A DNA stretch of 64,000 bases from Oscillospiraceae bacterium (GTDB lineage Bacteria; Bacillota; Clostridia; Oscillospirales; Ruminococcaceae): NCBI GenBank assembly GCA_017460835.1, contig JAFUAD010000037.1:22540-86539 (forward strand), in the 5' to 3' direction. This document shows positions 1 to 9,420 of this stretch, in pieces. The notes under the pieces were generated by a model. It saw only the letters and a list, made by a program, of their open reading frames with translations, did not search any database and had not been told where the DNA came from. Numbering within the stretch: the stretch's first letter is position 1; each line of letters begins with the position of its first letter. The translations under genes and the position numbers were made by a program.

Positions 1-8
1 ATGACGGG

Positions 9-2003
9 TTATTCGGCGGCGCGTTCCTGTGTCTGATCTAAGGGCGCATCTCCGTAGGGATTCAGTGCAGTTTTGCTGCCGTCCGGATTGATCAGGTAGG
101 TTTGCTCTTCTGATGAGTCAGATGTTCCGTTGTCGGAAATACAGTGTGTGAAATAGGTCTGACCGTCGAGCTCAAAGTAGAAGCCCTGTTCCTCCTCGCT
201 GATCCGGTTGATTGTGAGCGGATACTGCGCCAGATATGCAGGGAGGTCGTAAACCGTGACAGCCAAATATTTTTCTTCCGAGTCAAACCATTCGATTCCG
301 GTATAGCCTGTGAAATATGTATACTCATCTGTTTCAGGGTCATATTCATAGCCCTGATAAACGTACATATCTTCTTTGTTGCCCTGATGTGTGGTCTCGT
401 CTCCCCAGACATGCCGGAAAAGGGTCAGTGTCGTGTTTTCCGGTACAAGATCGCGGGAACGTTCGTATCCGTTTCGGCAATACCGGTAATCGTAAACACG
501 CTGAATATTGAAGAACGGGATTTCGTTTCCGTCATCATCCAGCAGCCAGATCTGATTCTGTTCGGTGAGATAGCGCTGTTCGCCGTCCGTGAGGACGCGC
601 TTACCGTTAATTTCGGCTATCTGCTCCTGCGGCTCAGTCTGCTGCTCCTCGGCCTGCTGCTCAGGCTCCGCTGCCGCATCGGCCTCGCGGATATACCGCA
701 TGGTTTTCGTGTTCAGATCGAAAACGCCGTATCTGTTTACGCCGAAGCTCATGACAGCATACTCGCTGTTTGCCGCCAGAACGCCGCATTCCCAGTTGTC
801 AGGGGTGAGCTGCCCGCGGAAATCCTGCGGGGTGTCTGCGTCCGGCTGCCAAAGTACCTCGTGGCTGCTGAAGTCAAGATCGCCGCACCAGAGCTCGGTT
901 TTGTCCGGGCTGAGCGTATACAGCCTGCCGTCCGCTTCCTCGAAGTGCGTAAACGGTGCGGTTTCAAACAGAACGGTTGAATCGCCGTTTTCGAGATCGA
1001 GCCTGACGTAGCTCGGTCTGTCGTGATTGTCCTGCGTTTCTGCCATAAAATAGGCGCAGCGCTGATCCGGCGAGATCACATAGCCTTTCAGCGTATCAAT
1101 CACGGCATCCTCCTGCCCGACGCCGATGTGATATCTTGAAGCGCTCAGTCCGGGCGTGACCGTGTAGTAGTGTACCAGATCCGATCCCACAATGCAGTAG
1201 AATCCGTTTGCGCCGTCCGGCTGCGCCGTGTAGAATGTTATCTCTCCGGTAAACTGCTCCGCTGTTCCGGTATCTGCGTGATACAACACAGCCCGTGCTG
1301 CCTGGAGAATACCGTTATCGCCGAGCGCAAAGTATTCAACCCGATAAATGTCATCGCAGATGTGGCAGATGGAACAGATTTCAAACGATTCCGGTGTAAA
1401 ATCCAAATTAGAATCAAACTCTGCGACATTGAGGAACGGTGTGCGCGTGCCGTCCTGCGCGACAATGCTGAGCTTTGCGCCGTCCCGCTCATAGAAGCGC
1501 TCGCCGTCCCAGAAGAAGGTTTCCAGCGTATTATCCGGGGAAACCTCGGTCAGCAGTGCGCCGCTGCGGGAGAATCTGAGCCCATTACTGTAGAAATTGC
1601 TGTCGTCATAGAAAAATGCGGTGTGGATTCCGCTGAGCGGCGTAATCTCACCAGTTCCGCCGAGGAGGTTTGTGCTCGGTATCTCCGCAATCTGCGCTGC
1701 GGGGCTGTTTGCCTGCGATTTCGCGCTTTGCTGTTTTGCGATGAACACACCGCCGCCGACAAAGACCGCGAGCGCTGCCGCCGCGACCATGCCGGTCGTC
1801 AGACGCTGTAATACGCTGCCTTTCATCGTATTGTCCTTTCTCCGCCTCTGTGCGGGCGCCGTGAGGAATTCGTCCTCAGCGGGGGCAGTCCGCGCAGATG
1901 TGTGCTTTCTGACGGGGCGTGTGCGGGTATACCGCGGCCTTGCCTCCGCGATATAATCCGGCGAAATGTCGTCCATGATACGAAACAGAATGTCCGGTTT
2001 CAT
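9..2003 (-). CDS. Single-pass membrane protein paired with ECF sigma factor (putative anti-sigma)
   Basis: This 664-residue protein has a basic, probably cytosolic N-terminus of about 70 residues. One hydrophobic segment (residues ~72-90, rich in A/V/G) follows, then a large extracytoplasmic region ending in an acidic tail. Residues ~430-450 are a low-complexity E/Q/A stretch. The start codon overlaps the stop of the upstream sigma-factor reading frame as ATGA (2000-2003), so translation of the two is probably coupled. That arrangement is typical of an ECF sigma factor and its membrane anti-sigma or sensor partner, which is the only basis for the functional call. I see no zinc-binding anti-sigma motif. 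The outer part is rich in Y/W/D repeats and could be a beta-propeller-like sensor (inference). Confidence 0.6.
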   Translation of the reverse strand: MKPDILFRIMDDISPDYIAEARPRYTRTRPVRKHTSARTAPAEDEFLTAPAQRRRKDNTMKGSVLQRLTTGMVAAAALAVFVGGGVFIAKQQSAKSQANSPAAQIAEIPSTNLLGGTGEITPLSGIHTAFFYDDSNFYSNGLRFSRSGALLTEVSPDNTLETFFWDGERFYERDGAKLSIVAQDGTRTPFLNVAEFDSNLDFTPESFEICSICHICDDIYRVEYFALGDNGILQAARAVLYHADTGTAEQFTGEITFYTAQPDGANGFYCIVGSDLVHYYTVTPGLSASRYHIGVGQEDAVIDTLKGYVISPDQRCAYFMAETQDNHDRPSYVRLDLENGDSTVLFETAPFTHFEEADGRLYTLSPDKTELWCGDLDFSSHEVLWQPDADTPQDFRGQLTPDNWECGVLAANSEYAVMSFGVNRYGVFDLNTKTMRYIREADAAAEPEQQAEEQQTEPQEQIAEINGKRVLTDGEQRYLTEQNQIWLLDDDGNEIPFFNIQRVYDYRYCRNGYERSRDLVPENTTLTLFRHVWGDETTHQGNKEDMYVYQGYEYDPETDEYTYFTGYTGIEWFDSEEKYLAVTVYDLPAYLAQYPLTINRISEEEQGFYFELDGQTYFTHCISDNGTSDSSEEQTYLINPDGSKTALNPYGDAPLDQTQERAAE

Positions 2004-2554
2004 GAATACCCCTCCTTTTTTAAGTATGCTGCGAGCTTTTGCCGGGTGCGCATCAATGTGACGGTGACCTTTGATTTTGTGATATGCAGATTTTCCGCGA
2101 TCTCCTCGACGGAGCAGAGGTATCAGTACCGCTGGACGAAGATGATGCGGTGATCGTGCCTGAGCGTGCCGAGAAACGCATTCAGCACCCGGCCGAGCTC
2201 GCGCCGGTCGAGCTCCTGCTCGACGGTATCCGGGTCGGTGCAGTCGCGCAGCTCATCGAGAACGGCGGGCAGCTCGGAGCCGCCGCGCCGCTGCACATGT
2301 GCGGCTTTCAGCTTGTTTTTCGCGAGATTGCGGGTGATCGCGGCGACAAAGGCATAGAGGTTCTCGGGTCTTGCCGGCGGGATGCTCTCCCAGAGCCGGA
2401 CGAGCGTATCGTTGACGCATTCCTCCGCGTCCTGTGCATTGCCGAGGATGTTGTAGGCGACGGTATAGCAATAGCTTCCGAACTTTCGTTCGGTTTCGGC
2501 AGCAGCACGTTCATCGCGGGAGAAATACATCGCGATCAGGTCGTGATCCTGCAT
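2000..2554 (-). pseudogene. ECF (sigma-70 family) RNA polymerase sigma factor with in-frame TGA
   Basis: The start at 2554 is chosen because an AAAGGAGGTG ribosome-binding site sits just upstream and the N-terminus (MQDHDLIAMYFSRDE) matches the usual ECF start. Region 2 is clear (AYNILGNAQDAEECVNDTLVRLW), read here as residues ~35-57. Region 4 begins with HDHRIIFVQRY and is cut by TGA at 2123-2125. Past this stop the frame continues with YLCSVEEIAENLHITKSK, the expected region 4.2 helix-turn-helix, and ends in an ATGA overlap with the next gene. In this family the interrupted position is normally Trp (RYWYL), so a single TGG to TGA change explains it. The full frame would be 184 residues. The truncated product lacks the -35 recognition helix. 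TGA is a normal stop elsewhere in the window. A sequencing error cannot be excluded. Confidence 0.8.
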
Positions 2555-2628
2555 ACAGCGCACCTCCTTTCCGTCATATTTGAAGCACTTCACAAAGATA
2601 GACAACATTTTGTGATGGTTGATTACAT

Positions 2629-2896
2629 GCCGGCAGTGCCGGCCTCCATTTTGGCTTCGCGGGTTTCTTTTCCTGTGCTCCAAATCTCAATCAGGACGCA
2701 GCACAAGTATGTGCTGCCCGTTTGGTTCATGCTCCCATAATTCACATATGAGGACTGCCGCGTGCACGCTCAAGCGTGCCCACATATTCGGCTGAGAAAA
2801 AACACTCTGCTCCGCTCATTATGGTGCGAAGCGAATCGGCAGCCGGCACTGCCGGCCGAAGCCAAATCGCCAGCGGGGGCTCCCCGCCCGCCGGCA
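2629..2896. repeat. Mosaic palindromic intergenic repeat, copy A
   Basis: A chain of short palindromes: GCCGGCAGTGCCGGC; GCAGCACA..TGTGCTGC; GCACGCTCAAGCGTGC; a unit containing CTCATTATGGTGCGAAGCG; and GCGGGGGCTCCCCGC. The same modules recur in changed order and orientation at 5673-5950, 49141-49336 and 56930-57030. This copy lies between the sigma-factor gene and tRNA-Val. No open frame in it looks real. Confidence 0.8.
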
Positions 2897-2915
2897 AATT
2901 TTTTTGAAAAAGGGG

Positions 2916-2944
2916 TTGACAAAGCATACGATTTGTGATATAAT
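2916..2944 (+). promoter_or_regulatory. Promoter for tRNA-Val
   Basis: TTGACA at 2916-2921 and TATAAT at 2939-2944 are separated by 17 bp, with an extended -10 (TGATATAAT). The tRNA starts 13 bp after the -10. Confidence 0.85.
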
Positions 2945-2956
2945 AATATCTGTTGT

Positions 2957-3030
2957 GAGGGTGTAGCTCAGTTGGTTAGAGTACCTGCTTGACATGCAGG
3001 GGGTCATCGGTTCAAGTCCGCTCATCCTCA
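2957..3030 (+). tRNA. tRNA-Val (anticodon GAC)
   Basis: Cloverleaf: acceptor GAGGGTG pairs with CATCCTC (one G-T), discriminator A at 3030. The D arm has TAGCTCAG. Anticodon stem CCTGC/GCAGG encloses loop TTGACAT, giving anticodon GAC. The T loop is TTCAAGT. The T stem (ATCGG/CCGCT) has one T-C mismatch at its second pair. No CCA is encoded. Confidence 0.9.
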
Positions 3031-3040
3031 TCGAAAAAGT

Positions 3041-3067
3041 GCTCCGGTATTTCGCCGGAGCATTTTA
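3041..3067 (+). terminator. Terminator after tRNA-Val
   Basis: Stem GCTCCGG/CCGGAGC with loop TATTTCG, followed by ATTTTAATTTT. Confidence 0.85.
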
Positions 3068-3097
3068 ATTTTCTGCGATTGCCGCATCCCCCTGAAA

Positions 3098-3141
3098 ATA
3101 AGCAGCACCGACTCCATCCTCTGCGGAGCCGGTGCTGTTTT
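3098..3141. terminator. Bidirectional terminator between tRNA-Val and cdaR
   Basis: A 12-bp stem (AGCACCGACTCC/GGAGCCGGTGCT, one mismatch) has TTTT on the right and a run of A on the left. It therefore ends the leftward cdaA-cdaR transcript and backs up the tRNA terminator. Confidence 0.75.
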
Positions 3142-3142
3142 G

Positions 3143-4579
3143 CTAATCGTCGGCAGATACCACGGATACCGAAATATTGACGCGCGGCTGCGGACTGACC
3201 CACACGCCGGTCGCCGTATCTGGCAGCGTCACGGTAAACGCCTGCGAGAAATTGCCCTCCTGCGAGCCGGAGACATTGATAAGATTGATCGACGCGCGCA
3301 GATCGGTGGAATAGATTTCCGCGAGCTCCTCCGGCGTTCCGATCAGCGTAATGATCGTGTTGCCTGCGGGAGATTGCAGCGCGTACTCATAATCCTGCGA
3401 GGGATTGATGAGCTGAATATCGCTGTTTTTGATGATGCGCGTGTCTGCGATCAGATCCGTCGCGTCCAGCGTGACAATGACGGTTCCGAGCTGTGAGCGG
3501 TCGGTATAGCCGGCTTCCATTTCCACATTGATCTGGAAAATGCTGCCGATCGAGAGCTTATACATCGAAATGGAGCCGATCTCCCATGAATCGTAGGTGT
3601 CGAGAATCGCCTTGTTTGCCGGATCGCTGGTCTCAATCGTGATCATGAGATTGCTGTCATCGTCGCCGTAGCCCGGCAGCGTGAAGTCGGAATTGAGCCG
3701 GATCCGCTTCAGCACCGTGGATTTTTCAAGGTTGGCGGGGACATTATCGAGCGCGATCGTGACCGGAAGCGTCTTGGTGTAATAAACCGGCATGGTGACG
3801 GCAAAGCTCGTCGCCTGAATATTGAAGGTCGAAGCGGAATCGGATATGATTTCGTCCCTTTCGCCGATCAGCTCCCAGTCTGTGCTGGTGTAGGTTTTCC
3901 TCTGCGAGAGCTCCTCGGCGTCGTCGATCGTCACGCGGATGTGGTCGATATTGGAGACCTGCGTGCTCGGCCCGGTGATCGTGACCATTGACGGCTCATA
4001 CTCGATCTCGTCGGCATTGACGACAACATCCTTGCCGTAGGTCAGATTCGGACAGCGCAGCTCATTGACCGGAATACTCCGTGTCTCGTACTGGTCCATT
4101 GTGACCTCGACCGTGGACTTCGAGAGCTTATACTCTCCGAAATCCCGTCCGTTTACGCTGCGCAGCCGGATCGGTAGCGTCTGCGTGCCGATGGTATCGG
4201 TCACAGTCGAATCAAAATCGACATACGCGACGACATCTCCCCTGCTCAGGCCGCCGATGACGGTACGGTTGCCCTTGATCGTGCAGTTGACCTTGAGCTT
4301 GCCCTCGTTTTCATAGGAGATCACGCTGAGCCCGTAGCCCTCCGCCTTTGAGCCGGAGATATCAACCACGACCGGCACACCGGAGATCGAAACCTCGTAA
4401 TTCGGGCTGATCTGTGATGCGATATAGACCCAGATGAAGAATGCCGCCAGAAAGGACAGAATCAGCAGAATCAGATCGGTGCGGGTCGGCTTATGCAGCT
4501 TCGGCAGCGGGATTTTGAAGGAGGAGCGTGCTTTTGCGGCCGGTGCTGCGCCCGGCTTTGCGGGTTTATTTGTCTGCAT
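3143..4579 (-). CDS. cdaR: YbbR-domain protein, regulator of CdaA
   Basis: A 478-residue protein with a short basic N-terminus, one membrane helix (residues ~30-50, ILLILSFLAAFFIWVYIA) and an extracytoplasmic region of repeated beta-rich YbbR domains, ending in VNISVSVVSADD. In Firmicutes CdaR binds and modulates the diadenylate cyclase CdaA at the membrane. The start at 4579 is chosen because GGAGGG lies about 4 bp upstream; an ATG eight codons earlier lacks such a site. The gene overlaps the end of cdaA by 14 bp, so the two are co-transcribed and probably translationally coupled. glmM, which usually completes this operon, is absent: the transcript runs into a terminator. Confidence 0.9.
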   Translation of the reverse strand: MQTNKPAKPGAAPAAKARSSFKIPLPKLHKPTRTDLILLILSFLAAFFIWVYIASQISPNYEVSISGVPVVVDISGSKAEGYGLSVISYENEGKLKVNCTIKGNRTVIGGLSRGDVVAYVDFDSTVTDTIGTQTLPIRLRSVNGRDFGEYKLSKSTVEVTMDQYETRSIPVNELRCPNLTYGKDVVVNADEIEYEPSMVTITGPSTQVSNIDHIRVTIDDAEELSQRKTYTSTDWELIGERDEIISDSASTFNIQATSFAVTMPVYYTKTLPVTIALDNVPANLEKSTVLKRIRLNSDFTLPGYGDDDSNLMITIETSDPANKAILDTYDSWEIGSISMYKLSIGSIFQINVEMEAGYTDRSQLGTVIVTLDATDLIADTRIIKNSDIQLINPSQDYEYALQSPAGNTIITLIGTPEELAEIYSTDLRASINLINVSGSQEGNFSQAFTVTLPDTATGVWVSPQPRVNISVSVVSADD

Positions 4580-5558
4580 CGGAGCCCTCCTTCCTCTGCG
4601 CATCCGTCTGTGCGGGGCGCTTCGCCGGAGGCTGAGCCGGTTTGCGGACAGCGGGCGCCTTCCGCTCTGCGGAGGAATTCACCTGACCGGAAGCGGGCTT
4701 GCGCCTGCGCCGGAATGAGAGAATGCCGCCGGCATCCTTGTCCTGCGGAAGAAGCGTGAGCTGCAAAAGGCGCTCCAGCGAATTTTTCGTATAATTTCTT
4801 GTCAGAACGCCGTCCTGTGCGACGGAGATCTGGCCGGTCTCCTCCGAGACCACAATGACGAGCGCATCGGAGTTCTCGCTCATGCCGATCGCGGCACGGT
4901 GCCGCGAGCCGAGGTGCTTGTCGATCAGCTCCTCCTTCTGCGGCTTCGGCAGAAAGCATGCCGCAGCCCAGATGATGCCGTCGCGCATAATCACCGCGCC
5001 GTCGTGGAGCGGGGTCTTGTTGTAGAAGATATTGCCGAAGAGCTCGGTGCTCGGAATCGCCTTCATGACGGTGCCGTTGAGAATCTGCTCGCCGAGCTTG
5101 GTGCTGCGCTCGATGACGATGAGCGCGCCGGTTGTGGTTTTCGAGAGTTGTTCCGCCGATTCGCAGATGATCGGGATGGCGGTTTTCCATTTATCGCTGA
5201 CCTCCTCGCTCTCGCCGAGCGCAAAGCGCGGCAGCTTGGAGGTTGTCTGTCCGAATTTTTCGAGCGCGCGCCGCAGCTCCGGCTGGAACAGCACGATGAC
5301 GGCGATAAGGCCGGCATTGAGCACCTTCACGGTGATGAAATTCAGCGCCTTGAGGCCGATGATGCTGCTGAAGAAGTAGAAGGCGACGAGGAGGGCGATG
5401 CCCTTCATGAGCTGCCCGGCGCGGGTTTCGCGGACGAAGCGGAAGACGGTAAAGACGAGGTAGGTCAGCAGGGCGATATCGAGGAAATCGACGATACCGA
5501 TAGACTGCATGACGTTAGAGAGCGCATGCCAGCCATTTTGCAGCAATTCAGAGATCAC
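4566..5558 (-). CDS. cdaA: Diadenylate cyclase CdaA (c-di-AMP synthase)
   Basis: Makes the second messenger c-di-AMP from two ATP at the cytoplasmic membrane. With a GTG start at 5558 (GGAGGG 9 bp upstream) the protein has 330 residues. Three membrane helices occupy the first ~90 residues, followed by the DAC domain with signature motifs LHDGAVIMRDG (~residue 183) and GSRHRAAIGMSE (~217). The C-terminal ~60 residues after the DAC fold are basic and Pro/Ala/Lys-rich, longer than the usual 270-280-residue family member, and probably disordered. The downstream partner is cdaR. A promoter lies at 5625-5653. Confidence 0.95.
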   Translation of the reverse strand: MISELLQNGWHALSNVMQSIGIVDFLDIALLTYLVFTVFRFVRETRAGQLMKGIALLVAFYFFSSIIGLKALNFITVKVLNAGLIAVIVLFQPELRRALEKFGQTTSKLPRFALGESEEVSDKWKTAIPIICESAEQLSKTTTGALIVIERSTKLGEQILNGTVMKAIPSTELFGNIFYNKTPLHDGAVIMRDGIIWAAACFLPKPQKEELIDKHLGSRHRAAIGMSENSDALVIVVSEETGQISVAQDGVLTRNYTKNSLERLLQLTLLPQDKDAGGILSFRRRRKPASGQVNSSAERKAPAVRKPAQPPAKRPAQTDAQRKEGSDADK

Positions 5559-5624
5559 GCAGATTTTCCCTCCTGTTTCCGGCTCCGGCTGCGGTGCCGG
5601 TACCGTCATAATTCATACATTATC

Positions 5625-5653
5625 AGTATAACACATTTTTTCCCGGATTGCAA
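5625..5653 (-). promoter_or_regulatory. Promoter of cdaA-cdaR
   Basis: Read leftward: TTGCAA (5653-5648), 17-bp spacer, TATACT (5630-5625). This gives a 5' leader of about 60 nt before the GTG start. Confidence 0.75.
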
Positions 5654-5672
5654 CCATTCAGACAAAATTTTC

Positions 5673-5950
5673 CGGGCGGGCGGGCGCGGAGCCCGCGCTG
5701 GCGATTCGCTTCGCACCATAATGAGATAAGCGGGGTATTTTATCTCAGCCGAATATTTTGGCACGCTTGGGCGTGCAGCCGGCAGTACCCATATGTGAAT
5801 TATGGGAGCATGAACCAAATGGGCAGCACACTCCTGTGCTGCGTCCTAAATAATATTGGGTGGATATGCAAAGAAACCCGCGAAGCCAAAATGGAAGCCG
5901 GCACTGCCGGCCGAAGCCAAATCGCCAGCGGGGGCTCCCCGCCCGCCGCG
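5673..5950. repeat. Mosaic palindromic intergenic repeat, copy B
   Basis: Much of this copy is the reverse complement of copy A: CGCTTCGCACCATAATGAG, TCTCAGCCGAATATT, CACGCTTGGGCGTGC, CATATGTGAATTATGGGAGC and CAGCACA..TGTGCTG appear in inverted order. The right end (GCCGGCACTGCCGGC then AGCGGGGGCTCCCCGC) keeps the same orientation as in copy A, so the modules are shuffled rather than the whole unit simply flipped. It contains the hairpin GAGATAA..TTTATCTC. It sits between the divergent cdaA and addB promoters. Confidence 0.8.
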
Positions 5951-5960
5951 CAAATTGTGC

Positions 5961-5990
5961 TTGCAATCACTGCACTCTCTGTGATATAAT
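5961..5990 (+). promoter_or_regulatory. Promoter of the addBA operon
   Basis: TTGCAA at 5961-5966 and TATAAT at 5985-5990 with an 18-bp spacer and extended -10 (TGATATAAT). Confidence 0.75.
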
Positions 5991-6039
5991 AGTATCAGAA
6001 TCATCCGTATCCAAAATCACAGAAATGAGGAATCCTCCG

Positions 6040-9000
6040 ATGCTGCATCTGATAATCGGCGGGGCGGGCTGCGGAAAATCCGCCCTCCTGATCCGGCAGA
6101 TTCAATCCTCCGCCGCTCCCGGCACCGGGATCCGTACCTTCGTGCCGGAGCAGTTCGCCTTTACCTATGATACCAAGCTCTACGGCGTACTCGGCGCCGC
6201 CGGCTTCAACCGCATCCGCACAGGCAGCTTCCGCAGCCTGACCGCCGAGCTTCTTGAGGCATTCTCCGAGTCGCCGCGCGATGCCGCGGACGATGTGACG
6301 AAAACCGTCATCCTGCACCGCCTGCTCGCGCAGCTCTCGCAGGGGCATGCCCTCCGCTTTTACGGCAGACAGGCGGAAAAGCCCGCCTTCCTCGCACAAA
6401 TGACCGCCCAGCTTTCCGAGCTGATGCAGTCCGGCAGCACCCCCGAGCAGCTCCTTCAGGCCTCTGCCGGAACCGAGGGTGTACTCGCGGAGAAGCTCTA
6501 TGATATTGCGCGGATTTACGCGGATTATCTCTCAGAGCTCGAACGCCGCGGCCTGCGCGATGTGCTCTGCGACCCGATGAATGCCGCAGCCGCCGCCGAT
6601 GCCTCCGGCTACCTGAAGGGCGCCCATATCTTTCTCGATGAATTTGAATCCTTTACCGGCGACCAGTACGCGATGCTGGAGATCATGCTGCGGGACGCCG
6701 CGGAGGTCTGGATCGCCCTGCGCACCGATGACCCCGATGCGCCGGACTACACCCGTTTTGACGCGGTCAACCAGACCACAAGGCGGCTGCGGCGCATGGC
6801 AAAGGAGCAGAACCTCGAAACAGAAACCGTGCTCTGCTCTGAGCAGCACCGGTTCCACGACCCGTCCCTTGCGCATCTGAGCCGGTATCTGTTTACGCAG
6901 GTGCAGCCGCAGTATGAGGGCGTTCCGGCGGTCACGCTGACCGAGGCGCGCGATGTGACGCTCGAAGCGGAGTACACCGCCGCGCAGATTCGCAGGCTCA
7001 TGCAGGGCGGGATGCGCTGCGCCGATATCATGGTCGTGATGCACGATCCGGCGCAGTACGGCTCTCTGCTGGAGGCGGCATTTCAGCGCTATCAGATTCC
7101 GTTTTTCATGGATCTGCGGCGTTCCGTGCTGCATACGGCGGTCATGAAGCTGCCGCTCTGTCTGCTTTCGCTGATGCAGCGGACGGCGACCGAGCAGATT
7201 CTGCTGCTGCTGAAAACGCAGCTCAGCCCGCTGCACCCCGCAGAGGCGGCATTTCTGGAAAATTATGCCTATATCTGGGATATCGAGGGCGAGCAGTGGG
7301 AGCATATCTTTGCAAAGGAGACCGACCCCGATGCACGGGCGGAGAGCATCCGCATGAAGCTGATGCCGGCAATTCTGCGGATGCGGAGATCGGCACGCAG
7401 AGAGGGCGTCACGGGCGCGGAGCTCTGCGAAGCACTGTACCGCTGCATGGACGAGACCGGTGTGCCGATGCGCGTCGGCGGGCTCGCGTCGCATCTGAAT
7501 GAGCAGGGGGATGTAGAGGGCGGAAGGGCGCTGCGCCGGCTCTGGAACCGGTTTACCGAGCTGCTCGACGCGCTCCATGAGGCGCTGACCGACACCCCGC
7601 TGACCCCGCAGCAGCTTTCCGAGCTGATGACGGCGGTTCTGCGCTCCAATCAGATTCCCGTTCCGCCGCAGACGCTCGATGCCGTGACGGTGCAGAGTGC
7701 GGCGGCTGCGCGGTACAATGCGCCGAAGGTCGTGTTTGTCCTCGGTGTCAATGACGGGCAGTTCCCCGCGGATATTCAGCAGAGCGGCTTTTTCACCGAG
7801 CAGGAGCGCGCACTGCTGGAGGAATGCGGCGTGGCGCTGTCCCGTTCGGTGCGCGATCTCTGCGCCGATGAACGGCTGATCGTCTATAAAACGCTCTCTG
7901 CGCCGTCAGAGCAGCTCCGGCTCAGCTATGCGCTCGCGGGCGAAAGCGGCGAACGCATGGTGCCGTCCTCGCTGACCGAGGACATCCGGAAGCTGCTGCC
8001 CGGCATCCGGACCGAATTTGCCGACAGCATGGGCACTGCATTTTATGTCTCCACAAAGGCGGCGGCATATTACAGCTTTGTGCAGGATTATACCGTTTCG
8101 CCGAGGGAGCGGGCATCGGTGCGCGCCATGCTGGAGGAGATCCCCGAGGAGGCAAAGCGGCTTCAGGGGCTGCGGCAGTCCGCCGACCCGGAGCGGCTCC
8201 GCATTCGCAGCAAGGCGCTGATGCGCCGCCTGACCGGTGACCGCCTTACCATGTCCGCGACACAGATCGAAAACGCGGTCAAATGCCCGTTTATGGGCTT
8301 CTGCCACAATAATCTCAGGCTGCTGCCGCGCAGAAAGAAAAATCTCGATCCGCTCTCCGGCGGAAATCTCGTGCATTACTGCATGGAGCGCCTGTTTATT
8401 GAGCACCCGGACCGCGAGGAATTTCTTGCGATGACTGCGGCCGATCTCAAGGCACATGCACAGCGCTGTGCCGATGATTTCCTGCAAAATGAGCTCGGCG
8501 GCGGCAGCGGCAGACCGGCACGCTTCTTGCAGCAGCTTTCGCGGATGACCGGCCGCATGACCGCCCTGCTGCTGCATACGCAGGATGAAATGCGGCAGTC
8601 GCAGTTCCGCCCGGATGCCTGCGAGCTCGTCATCGGAACAGTCGGGGAGGAGCAGGGCACCGCGCCCTTCCGCTTGCAGCTCCCCGACGGCATCGCGCTC
8701 TACCTGAACGGCAAGATCGACCGCGTTGATCTGACCGAGCAGGACGGCAGACGCTACCTGCGCATTGTCGATTACAAGACCGGCGCGAAGGAATTTTTCC
8801 TCGGCGATATCTATTACGGGCTGAATTTGCAGATGCTCCTCTACCTGTTTGCGCTGCTCGATGACAATACCTATTATCCGGATGCAGCACCGGCGGGTGT
8901 GCTTTACATGCCCTCCGGCATGCCGAAAAGCCGGGACCGCGGCGATCCCGAGCCGGTCGCGGAATATGTCAGCCGCTATTTCCGCATGAGCGGAACGGTG

Positions 9001-9420
9001 CTCTATGACCGCGGAATCCTCTCGAAAATGGAGGAAAGCATCGCGGGCGTCTATATTCCGGTGCGGCTCGCAGAGGGCGACACCGGCAGCGATCAGCCCG
9101 CGCTGACGGCCGATTCGCAGGTCTTTACGGCTCAGCAGCTCACGCGGCTCCGGAGCCATGTCGAGGAAATCGTGCGGGAGACCGCAGAGCAGCTTGCGGC
9201 GGGTGATGTCGCGCCGCGCCCGATGAAGAAAAAGCAGGCGGGCAGCATGTTCTATGCCGATGCCTGTGCATACTGTGACTATCATACCCTGTGCGGCGTG
9301 ACCGAGCAGGATACCGGCTGCTTCCGGCTTCCGGTGAAGGAGAAAGAGGCTGAGGCGGCCATGAAGGCGATCATGAACGGAGAAAGGGAGGCGGAGACCG
9401 ATGAGCAGATGGACACCTGA
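6040..9420 (+). CDS. addB: ATP-dependent helicase/nuclease subunit B (AddB)
   Basis: Partner of AddA in the recombination nuclease-helicase that processes double-strand breaks for RecA (functional equivalent of RecBCD). The 1126-residue product starts MLHLIIGGAGCGKS with a Walker A-like loop. The open frame extends upstream into the repeat, but the ATG at 6040 begins the conserved N-terminus. The C-terminal nuclease domain carries LRIVDYKTGAKEF. The iron-sulfur cysteines are one at ~749 (CPFMGFC) and three at ~1076, 1079 and 1085 (CAYCDYHTLC), the spacing expected of the AddB 4Fe-4S cluster. The gene overlaps addA by 20 bp. It is the first gene of an operon continuing through addA, a kinase-like gene and a sirtuin. 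Confidence 0.95.
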   Translation: MLHLIIGGAGCGKSALLIRQIQSSAAPGTGIRTFVPEQFAFTYDTKLYGVLGAAGFNRIRTGSFRSLTAELLEAFSESPRDAADDVTKTVILHRLLAQLSQGHALRFYGRQAEKPAFLAQMTAQLSELMQSGSTPEQLLQASAGTEGVLAEKLYDIARIYADYLSELERRGLRDVLCDPMNAAAAADASGYLKGAHIFLDEFESFTGDQYAMLEIMLRDAAEVWIALRTDDPDAPDYTRFDAVNQTTRRLRRMAKEQNLETETVLCSEQHRFHDPSLAHLSRYLFTQVQPQYEGVPAVTLTEARDVTLEAEYTAAQIRRLMQGGMRCADIMVVMHDPAQYGSLLEAAFQRYQIPFFMDLRRSVLHTAVMKLPLCLLSLMQRTATEQILLLLKTQLSPLHPAEAAFLENYAYIWDIEGEQWEHIFAKETDPDARAESIRMKLMPAILRMRRSARREGVTGAELCEALYRCMDETGVPMRVGGLASHLNEQGDVEGGRALRRLWNRFTELLDALHEALTDTPLTPQQLSELMTAVLRSNQIPVPPQTLDAVTVQSAAAARYNAPKVVFVLGVNDGQFPADIQQSGFFTEQERALLEECGVALSRSVRDLCADERLIVYKTLSAPSEQLRLSYALAGESGERMVPSSLTEDIRKLLPGIRTEFADSMGTAFYVSTKAAAYYSFVQDYTVSPRERASVRAMLEEIPEEAKRLQGLRQSADPERLRIRSKALMRRLTGDRLTMSATQIENAVKCPFMGFCHNNLRLLPRRKKNLDPLSGGNLVHYCMERLFIEHPDREEFLAMTAADLKAHAQRCADDFLQNELGGGSGRPARFLQQLSRMTGRMTALLLHTQDEMRQSQFRPDACELVIGTVGEEQGTAPFRLQLPDGIALYLNGKIDRVDLTEQDGRRYLRIVDYKTGAKEFFLGDIYYGLNLQMLLYLFALLDDNTYYPDAAPAGVLYMPSGMPKSRDRGDPEPVAEYVSRYFRMSGTVLYDRGILSKMEESIAGVYIPVRLAEGDTGSDQPALTADSQVFTAQQLTRLRSHVEEIVRETAEQLAAGDVAPRPMKKKQAGSMFYADACAYCDYHTLCGVTEQDTGCFRLPVKEKEAEAAMKAIMNGEREAETDEQMDT

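Noticed and set aside
2000-2554. UGA read as tryptophan throughout the genome
   Set aside because: Many intact genes in the window end in TGA (for example at 9418-9420 and in several ATGA overlaps), so TGA is an ordinary stop.
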